Shown here: piece by piece, positions 58,529 to 64,000 of the stretch
Layout of the letters: every line of letters begins with the position of its first letter
How positions within the stretch are numbered: position 1 is the stretch's first letter
Assembly: GCF_001905005.1 (NCBI RefSeq)
Contig: NZ_LWKZ01000012.1
Location: forward strand, 124,001-188,000
Source of the DNA: Streptomyces sp. CB02923
GTDB lineage: Bacteria; Actinomycetota; Actinomycetes; Streptomycetales; Streptomycetaceae
DNA: 64,000 nucleotides
Reading direction: 5' to 3'
Notes under the pieces: model-generated
Seen by the model: the letters and a program-made list of their open reading frames with translations, nothing else
What the model was told of the DNA's origin: nothing
Database searches by the model: none
Position numbers and translations under genes: made by a program

Positions 58529-59491
58529 TCACTGGTTCGTACGCAGCCGGCGGGCGACCAGCGCGTTGACCGCGGCGATCACCAGCAGGATCAGGAACAT
58601 CGTCCAGGCGATGGCCGAGGCCCGGCCGAGATGGAGGTTCACCCACCCCTGCTCGTACAGATACAGGCCCAGGGTCTGGTACTGGTGATCGGCGCCCCCC
58701 GAAGCACCGGCGCTCCCGCTGAACAGCAGCGGCTCGCCGAACAACTGCGTGGCACCGATCGTCGAGACGACGCAGGTGAACAGGATCGTCGGACGCAGCG
58801 ACGGGACCGTGACGTACCGGAACTGCTGCCACCGGGAGGCGCCGTCCAGCGCCGCCGACTCGTACAGGTCGTGCGGGATGGCCTGCATGGCGGCGAGGTA
58901 GATCAGTGCGTTGTACCCCGTCCACCGCCAGATGACGATTGTGGAGACCGCCAGCTTGGCGCTCCACGGACCGTTCTCCCAGTCGATGCCGTCCAGACCG
59001 GCCGTGCCCAGCAGCCAGTTGACCAGCCCGTAGTCGCGCCCGAAGAGCAGCACGAACACCAGTGTCGCGGCGGCCACCGAGGTGGCGTACGGCGTGAGCA
59101 CCGCCACCCGGAAGAACATCGAGCCGCGCAGCCGGTAGTGGAGCAGATGCGCGAGGCCCAGCGCCATCAGCAGCTGCGGAACGGTCGAGACGACGCCGAT
59201 GACGAACGTGTTCCCGAGCGCGTTCCAGAAGAAGTCGTCGCCCAGCAGCCGGGTGAAGTTGCGCAGCCCCGCCCACTCCATGTCGGTGGGTGCGGTCAGC
59301 TCCACACGGTGCAGCGCGGCCCACCCCGTGTAGAGGAGGGGGAAGAGCCCGAAGGCGGCGAAGAAGAGGAAGAAGGGGGCGATGCAGACGTACGGACTCC
59401 AGCGCAGGTCGCGCCGGTAGCGGCGGCTGCGGCGCTCCCGGGCGCGGACGGCGGCGGGGCTGTCGCAGGAGTGGACCGTCCGGCCGTCCAC
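58529..59491 (-). CDS. cebF: cellobiose/cellotriose ABC transporter permease CebF
   Basis: This 320-residue MalF-like permease has six helices, including VCIAPFFLFFAAFGLFPLLY, and the coupling loop DLYESAALDGASRWQQFRYV, characteristic of CUT1 sugar importers. The N terminus is a 30-residue basic cytoplasmic extension (RARERRSRRYRRDL). The GTG start at 59491 lies three bases after the cebE stop, so the two are translationally coupled. The unit cebE-cebF-cebG is the cello-oligosaccharide importer that feeds BglC and supplies the inducer for CebR. Confidence 0.93.
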   Translation of the reverse strand: MDGRTVHSCDSPAAVRARERRSRRYRRDLRWSPYVCIAPFFLFFAAFGLFPLLYTGWAALHRVELTAPTDMEWAGLRNFTRLLGDDFFWNALGNTFVIGVVSTVPQLLMALGLAHLLHYRLRGSMFFRVAVLTPYATSVAAATLVFVLLFGRDYGLVNWLLGTAGLDGIDWENGPWSAKLAVSTIVIWRWTGYNALIYLAAMQAIPHDLYESAALDGASRWQQFRYVTVPSLRPTILFTCVVSTIGATQLFGEPLLFSGSAGASGGADHQYQTLGLYLYEQGWVNLHLGRASAIAWTMFLILLVIAAVNALVARRLRTNQ

Positions 59492-59494
59492 GGC

Positions 59495-60826
59495 TCACTG
59501 GTCCAGCGCGTTGTCGATCGACTCGACCGCTGCCCGCCAGCCCTGCGCGGGCGTCTTGCCCTGCTGGTCGACCTGGAGTACACCCACGTCGGTGATGTTC
59601 TGGTTGACGGTGAGGTCCTTCGGCCCGAGCACCTGGTCGGGAATGCCTTCGGCCGCCGCGGCGAAGATCCTGCCGATCGGCGCGTCACCGAAGTACGGGT
59701 GCCTGGCGCCCGACACCGCGGGCAGACCGTACGCCGCGCGGGCGCTGGGGAAGCTGGCCTGCTTCGTGAAGAGCTTCGCCTGCTGTTCGGGTGCGGTGAG
59801 CCAGGCCGCCAGCTTGACCGCCTCGCTCTTGTTCCGGCCCGCTTCCGGTACGGCCAGGAAGGAGCCGCCCCAGTTCCCCGGCTTGGGCGCGGCGGCCACG
59901 TCCCATACGTCGCGGCCCCGGTCCCCGGACTTCTCCTTGATGTACCCGAGCATCCACGGCGGACAGGAGACCGTCGCGAAGCGCCCGTTGGCGTACGCCT
60001 GGTCCCAGGACTTCTGGAACTGCTGGAGCCGGGCGGTCATTTTGCCCGTCGCGGCCCGCATCGCCGCGTCCCACGCCTGCCGCACCGACGGGCTGTCCTT
60101 GTAGACCAGCTTGCCGTCGCGGTCGTAATAGCGTTCGGCGCTGCTGGAGAGCACCGCGTTGTAGACGCCGGACGCGGAGTCGACGAAAGCGGTGCCTGCC
60201 GGGGCCCGGCTCATGTAGCGCTTGCCGACGTCGAGGTACTTGCCCCAGTCGCCCGCCCAGAGCGCGGCCACCGCGTTCCGGTCGGTCGGCAGCCCGGCCT
60301 TGGCGAAGAGGTCCTTGCGGTAGCAGACCGCCATCGGCCCGATGTCGGTGCCCAGGCCCACGGTCTTGCCGCTCGCGTTCGTCGCCTGCGCCCATTTCCA
60401 GGGGATGAAGTCCGCTTTCCGTACACCCGGCGCCTTCGAGAGGTCAACGAGCTTGCCCGCCTGGGTGGCGGTGACCTCGGCGATGTTGTTGACCTCGACC
60501 GCCTGGACGTCGGCGAGTCCGCTGCCGGTGCTCAGGTGGGTGAGCAGCTGCGGGTAGTAGTTCTCGTTCCGTTCGATCGAGGTCTCTTTGATCGTGATGT
60601 CCGGGTGCAGCTTCATGTACGCGTCGTAGAGCCCGGCCTGCTTGTAGCCGAAAACGCCGAAGACGCCGACCGTCAGGGTGGTCTTGCGGGCCCCGGCTCC
60701 CGACGGGCCCCGCGCGTCGGGGGCGTCGCTGTCCTCGGCGCAGCCGCCGAGCAGTGTGGCTCCGAGCACGGCGGCAGCTGTGAGGGCCACCGCCCGCCGA
60801 CGGGTGCGGCGGATCGTCGTTCGCAT
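59495..60826 (-). CDS. cebE: cello-oligosaccharide-binding lipoprotein CebE
   Basis: This 443-residue extracellular solute-binding protein of the CUT1 type has a twin basic start, hydrophobic stretch and lipobox LLGGCAEDS near residue 28. The ligand-domain motifs LTVGVFGVFGYKQAGLYDAY and GTDIGPMAVCYRKDLFAKAG match CebE proteins. It binds cellobiose and cellotriose outside the cell. ATG 60826 has AGGAGGAG upstream. The CebR operator lies 60 bases upstream of this start, so the whole cebEFG unit (and probably bglC) is derepressed by cellobiose. Confidence 0.94.
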   Translation of the reverse strand: MRTTIRRTRRRAVALTAAAVLGATLLGGCAEDSDAPDARGPSGAGARKTTLTVGVFGVFGYKQAGLYDAYMKLHPDITIKETSIERNENYYPQLLTHLSTGSGLADVQAVEVNNIAEVTATQAGKLVDLSKAPGVRKADFIPWKWAQATNASGKTVGLGTDIGPMAVCYRKDLFAKAGLPTDRNAVAALWAGDWGKYLDVGKRYMSRAPAGTAFVDSASGVYNAVLSSSAERYYDRDGKLVYKDSPSVRQAWDAAMRAATGKMTARLQQFQKSWDQAYANGRFATVSCPPWMLGYIKEKSGDRGRDVWDVAAAPKPGNWGGSFLAVPEAGRNKSEAVKLAAWLTAPEQQAKLFTKQASFPSARAAYGLPAVSGARHPYFGDAPIGRIFAAAAEGIPDQVLGPKDLTVNQNITDVGVLQVDQQGKTPAQGWRAAVESIDNALDQ

Positions 60827-60885
60827 TGCGTCTCCTCCTGGTGCCCTGCAGACCGTGCGTGCGGGATGTGGGGTGTCCAGTACTG

Positions 60886-60899
60886 TGGGAGCGCTCCCA
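60886..60899. promoter_or_regulatory. CebR operator
   Basis: TGGGAGCGCTCCCA is the exact 14-base palindrome bound by CebR. It sits in the 190-base divergent region between cebE and cebR and can control both. I saw no second perfect copy elsewhere in the window. Confidence 0.95.
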
Positions 60900-61016
60900 G
60901 GCGTGATGAGGTGAAGAGTCGCCGTTCCCCGGTACGTGTGTCAAGAGGCCGTGCGCCAACGCCGGTTGAGCGGTTCGTTGTTGAATGTACGGCCAGGACG
61001 GCAGGCGGAGGCGGCG

Positions 61017-62120
61017 ATGACACCAGGCGGACGGCGAGGGGGCGGCAGGCCCACGCTGGAGGAGGTCGCCGCACGGGCGGGCGTCGGCCGCGGCACGGTA
61101 TCCCGCGTGATCAACGGATCGCCCCGGGTCAGCGAGCGGACCCGCACCCTGGTGCAGCAGGCCGTCGCCGACCTCGGCTACGTACCCAACCGCGCCGCCC
61201 GCGCCCTGGCGGCCAACCGTGCCGACACGGTCGCCCTGGTCGTACCGGAGGCCGAGACCCGGCTCTTCGCCGAGCCGTACTTCTCCGGCATCCTGCGCGG
61301 CGTCAGCGCCGGACTGGCCGACCACGACATGCAGTTGCTGCTCACCCTGATCCGTACGTCCAAGGAGCGGCGCCGCTTCGCCGACTATCTCGCCGCGCAC
61401 CGCGTCGACGGCGTACTGCTGGTCTCCGTGCACGGCGACGACCCGCTGCCCGACCTGCTGGAGCGGATGGCGATCCCGACCGTCCTCAGCGGCCGCCGCA
61501 CCGCCGGGGAAACGGTTCCGTACGTGGACTCCGACAACACCGGCGGCGCACAGAGCGCCCTGGAACACCTCATCGGCCGCGGGCGCCGCCAGGTCGCCAC
61601 CATCGCCGGGCCCCCCGACATGTACGTGGCCCACTGCCGCCTCGACGGCTACCGGCAGGCCGTACGCGCCGCCGGCCTCCCCGAGGACACCGGGCTCGTC
61701 GCCCACGGCGACTTCACCGAGGACGGCGGACGGCGCGCGCTGCGCGAACTGCTCGCCCGCCGCCCCGCCCTGGACGCCGTCTTCTGCGCCTCGGACGTGA
61801 TGGCCGCGGGCGCCCGCCAGGAACTGCGCGCGGCGGGCCGCCGCATCCCCGACGACGTGGCCCTGGTCGGCTTCGACGACTCCGCCATCGCCCGGCACAT
61901 GGACCCGCCGCTCACCAGCGTCCGCCAGCCCATCGAGGAGATGGGCCGGGCGATGGCGCGGCTGCTGATGGAGCAGATCACCGGGGGAGCGGCCGGCAGC
62001 ACACCGGACCCGGACGCGCCGGGTGCCCCGACCGGCCCGACCCGCCCGGCCGACCCGGCCGACCCGGCCGGCACTCACCTGGTGCTGCCGACCGAGCTGG
62101 TGCGCCGGGCGTCGTCCTGA
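61017..62120 (+). CDS. cebR: LacI-family cello-oligosaccharide-responsive repressor CebR
   Basis: This 367-residue LacI-type repressor has a helix-turn-helix at the N terminus (PTLEEVAARAGVGRGTVSRV) with the hinge region NRAARALAAN. The ligand-binding domain contains VALVVPEAETRLFAEPYFSG and DDVALVGFDDSAIARHMDPP. A Pro/Asp-rich insert precedes the last strand (THLVLPTELVRR). It represses cellulose-utilisation genes and is released by cellobiose; in S. scabies it also gates virulence. ATG 61017 has GGAGGCGGCG upstream. It is divergent from cebE with the operator between them. Confidence 0.95.
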   Translation: MTPGGRRGGGRPTLEEVAARAGVGRGTVSRVINGSPRVSERTRTLVQQAVADLGYVPNRAARALAANRADTVALVVPEAETRLFAEPYFSGILRGVSAGLADHDMQLLLTLIRTSKERRRFADYLAAHRVDGVLLVSVHGDDPLPDLLERMAIPTVLSGRRTAGETVPYVDSDNTGGAQSALEHLIGRGRRQVATIAGPPDMYVAHCRLDGYRQAVRAAGLPEDTGLVAHGDFTEDGGRRALRELLARRPALDAVFCASDVMAAGARQELRAAGRRIPDDVALVGFDDSAIARHMDPPLTSVRQPIEEMGRAMARLLMEQITGGAAGSTPDPDAPGAPTGPTRPADPADPAGTHLVLPTELVRRASS

Positions 62121-62204
62121 GAGCGGCGCAGGGGCGCGGGGGCGCAGGGACGGGAGTTCGCGTGGCCGGCCACGCCCCCGGCCCGGACCGCCCGCGGCCC
62201 AGCG

Positions 62205-62330
62205 CCCGCCCCGCCCCAGCCCGAAGCGCCCGCCCCAGCCCAAGCTGAAGCCCCGGCCCGAAGCCCCCGCCCCGGCCCAGGCCCAGCGCTCGCCCCACCC
62301 CAGCCCGAAGCCCCCGCCCCCCCGGCCCTC
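62205..62330 (+). repeat. C-rich imperfect repeats between cebR and the GH6 gene
   Basis: Units of the type CCCAGCCCGAAGC and GCCCCCGCCCCGG recur over about 125 bases in the 222-base gap between the convergent cebR and GH6 genes. No clean terminator hairpin can be picked out. Confidence 0.7.
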
Positions 62331-62342
62331 TCAGCGTGCGGC

Positions 62343-63779
62343 CTAAACCGCCGGATGCGCGTTCTTCAGCAGTTCGCGGAACTGCGCGGAGAACCAGTGC
62401 CCGGACAGCGGCGCGCCGGGCAGTGCCCCCGAACGGTGGTGGTTGTTGCGGGGATTGCCCTCGTACGCCGGGTCACACATGCGGTCGAAGCCCTTGCCCT
62501 CGTCGTTCGGGATGGCCGAGCTCGAACCGTCCGACTCACCCGGCGGCTTCATCCACACGTACGCGTCGATTCCCGCAGCCGGAGCCGTCCGCGGGCGCTC
62601 GCCCAGCCCCGCGCCAGCCTGGTTGCACCAGTTGCCGACGTGGAGCCTGCGGTCGTACCGGCCCGCGTCCACATACGCGTCCACATGTGTACGGGGCCCG
62701 GGGCCGGACGGCCGCGCGCTGCCGCCCCAGCCGTTGCGCGACGTGTCGATCAGCATGCCCAGGTCCGGGCGGAACCCGGCCCGCACCGCCTCCTGCCGGA
62801 ACGCCTGGGCGAACGACAGCTCGTCGGCGTAACGGTTCCAGTCCACCCACTTCGACTCCCGCACCGACCGGCCCGCCACGGAGTCGCCCAGAGCGAAGTT
62901 CTCCTCCTTCAGCGCGCTGTAGTTGGCGGTGTTGGTGATGAAGCCGTGTACTTTGTCGACCGTGCTGCCCTCGGCCGTGGCCGCCTGGTGCAGCACCCGT
63001 GCGGAGGCGCCGAAGTTGTCGTCCCAGCCGATCCAGCCGTGGTGCCCGGCGTCCACGTAGTTGTAGACGTTCGGGACCGCGCCGAGCTTGTTGAGCGCGT
63101 AGCCGACGCCCTTCACGTAGTTGCCGTTGGCGAGCATGGCGTCGCACTGCGGGGTGGCGGTGGCGCGCCCGCCGGTGTTGGTGACGAGGTTGGGCAGCGA
63201 GTCGATCTCGACGGTGGTCACGATCCGCAGCGACGCGTACTTCGGGTCGGCGAGGACGGCCGCGACGGGGTCGATGTAGCGGGTCTTGTAGGCGTCGATG
63301 TCCGTCGGGCCCAGTTCGCCGTTGGAGGCGAGCGCCGCGCAGTCCCGGCCCGGCAGGTTGTAGACGACCAGCTGTACGACGAGCGGCCGTCCCGCCGCCT
63401 GCCGTAAGGCGGTGTCCAGGTGGCCGCGCAGGCCCATCGAGCCGCCGGTGCCGCCGATGGCCGCGATGCGGTCGAGCCAGACACCGGTCGGCTGCCCGGC
63501 GACCTTGCCGCCGCCCGGTTCGGCAGCAGCCTTCGCCGACCACTCCGGGTTCACGTAGACCCCGGCGCCCGCGTACGGGTTGTCGACGCGGGCGGCCGGT
63601 GCCGCGTGCGCGGTGCCGCGCAGGGCGTCGGTGGCCCCGGCGGCGACCAGCACCGCGCTGGCCGCGAGTACGGAGGTACGGGTGCGGAGCCGGGCAGCGC
63701 GGGGCCGGCCGGCACCGCGCCGGGTGCCTTCGCCGTGGTCCTGCCGGGGCGTGGAAAGGTGTTCAGCGGAACGTCTCAT
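62343..63779 (-). CDS. secreted GH6 cellulase
   Basis: This 478-residue exported enzyme has a long basic N-region and signal segment (LAASAVLVAAGATDALRG, then TAHAAPAARV). The GH6 catalytic domain has VYVNPEWSAKAA, VTTVEIDSLPNLVTN, NYVDAGHHGWIGWDDN, ITNTANYSAL, GMLIDTSRNGWGG and the end block AYVWMKPPGESDGSS. The DxxD-type acid/base region and the second conserved Asp are present. Whether it is endo- or exo-acting depends on loops I cannot judge. ATG 63779 has AAAGGA ten bases upstream. It starts seven bases after the stop of the gene entering from the window edge, so they form one operon. No carbohydrate-binding module is present. Confidence 0.92.
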   Translation of the reverse strand: MRRSAEHLSTPRQDHGEGTRRGAGRPRAARLRTRTSVLAASAVLVAAGATDALRGTAHAAPAARVDNPYAGAGVYVNPEWSAKAAAEPGGGKVAGQPTGVWLDRIAAIGGTGGSMGLRGHLDTALRQAAGRPLVVQLVVYNLPGRDCAALASNGELGPTDIDAYKTRYIDPVAAVLADPKYASLRIVTTVEIDSLPNLVTNTGGRATATPQCDAMLANGNYVKGVGYALNKLGAVPNVYNYVDAGHHGWIGWDDNFGASARVLHQAATAEGSTVDKVHGFITNTANYSALKEENFALGDSVAGRSVRESKWVDWNRYADELSFAQAFRQEAVRAGFRPDLGMLIDTSRNGWGGSARPSGPGPRTHVDAYVDAGRYDRRLHVGNWCNQAGAGLGERPRTAPAAGIDAYVWMKPPGESDGSSSAIPNDEGKGFDRMCDPAYEGNPRNNHHRSGALPGAPLSGHWFSAQFRELLKNAHPAV

Positions 63780-63786
63780 GAGCGGG

Positions 63787-64000
63787 TCATCCTTTCTCGG
63801 TACGTGATTCGGTACGAGCTTCGGCACCGGGGTTGGCACCGGCGTCGGCATCGGTCTCGGCATCGGAACCGGCATCGGAACCGGCTTCGGCACGAGGGCC
63901 GTGCGGTGGGTTCAGCGCGCGCAGGTGATCGCGCAGCCCGGCGCCGTACGCGGTGGGCGTCCCCGCGTAGTCGCGGATGAGGGCCGGTCCGGCGGCGCAG
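63787..64000 (-). CDS. C-terminal end of a probable glycoside hydrolase (5' part outside window)
   Basis: The frame on the minus strand enters from the window edge and ends at 63787. The visible 70 residues begin AAGPALIRDYAGTPTAYGAG and continue LRDHLRALNPPHGPR, which resembles the end of GH5-type cellulases or mannanases (IRDYxGTPTxYG). The last 35 residues are a disordered Ala/Gly/Asp/Glu repeat (AGSDAGSDAETDADAGA), encoded by a GGCATCGGAACC-type DNA repeat around 63840-63890. The stop lies seven bases before the GH6 start. The GH5 assignment is a guess from this short end plus the cellulolytic neighbourhood; a CebR box would be expected further upstream, outside the window. Confidence 0.6.
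   Translation of the reverse strand, partial: CAAGPALIRDYAGTPTAYGAGLRDHLRALNPPHGPRAEAGSDAGSDAETDADAGANPGAEARTESRTEKG

Noticed and set aside
57419..62248. A 1609-codon plus-strand open frame across the ceb operon, and other very long antisense frames (for example 347-2368 and 8285-11482 on the minus strand).
   Set aside because: They are mirror frames of real genes caused by high GC at third positions; they have no ribosome-binding sites, no family motifs and low-complexity Arg/Gly composition.

Overview
The window is high-GC actinobacterial chromosome and almost certainly Streptomyces. Codon third positions are nearly all G/C, GTG and TTG starts are common, and several loci are streptomycete hallmarks: cslA-glxA, the cebR/cebEFG/bglC cluster with its 14-bp operator, a cdgA-type GGDEF/EAL gene with a BldD-like box, and an XRE/DUF397 pair. 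From memory, the gene order resembles the S. coelicolor SCO279x-SCO283x interval read in reverse; this was not checked against a database.

Layout. 1-5.1 kb: an aminophosphonate uptake and breakdown operon (FAD oxidoreductase, phosphonatase-like hydrolase, ABC ATPase, two permeases, binding lipoprotein). 5.4-7.8 kb: a NagD-like phosphatase, then a secreted protein with its class F sortase. 8.2-13.5 kb: the hyphal-tip glycan locus, with a GH6 lipoprotein facing glxA and cslA. 13.8-14.7 kb: a GntR regulator and the first of three identical tRNA-Lys(CTT) genes. 15-20.3 kb: two cell-wall hydrolases around an SPFH protein, then an indoleamine-dioxygenase/PrnB-like protein. 20.4-22 kb: two AA10 lytic polysaccharide monooxygenases behind DasR/chitinase-type boxes, then the second tRNA-Lys.

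22.3-31.7 kb is a catabolic island: IclR regulator, Ehu-type ABC importer, DUF3830 protein, amidase, 2-hydroxyacid dehydrogenase and two maleate-isomerase/Asp-Glu-racemase paralogues. A luciferase-like monooxygenase with a striking operator-like inverted repeat follows. 33.2-36.9 kb holds cdgA, a secreted M6-like metalloprotease and the third tRNA-Lys. 37-41.5 kb is an accessory-looking stretch with a PrimPol-like protein, a perfect 19-bp-arm hairpin, small hypotheticals and a four-gene DUF397 / XRE-DUF5753 / DUF6879 / small-acidic-protein cassette of visibly lower GC. 41.6-46.1 kb is a tightly overlapped three-gene operon: an Fe-S PD-(D/E)XK nuclease of Cas4/AddB/Dna2 type, an unrecognised 517-residue protein and a compact SF1B helicase. 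It looks like a split Dna2-like machine and is the best candidate here for an undescribed system.

46-55 kb carries a PAP2 membrane phosphatase, a histidine phosphatase, an XRE/TPR regulator with a divergent small gene, a spermidine-synthase-like protein, a two-component system and a GH18 chitinase. 56-64 kb is the cellulose/cellobiose regulon: bglC, cebG, cebF, cebE, a perfect CebR box, cebR, a secreted GH6 cellulase and the 3' end of another probable glycosidase. Polysaccharide turnover (cellulose, chitin, own-wall glycan) is therefore the dominant theme. Many short GC-rich tandem repeats sit at gene ends and between genes. I saw no CRISPR array, insertion sequence, integrase or rRNA.
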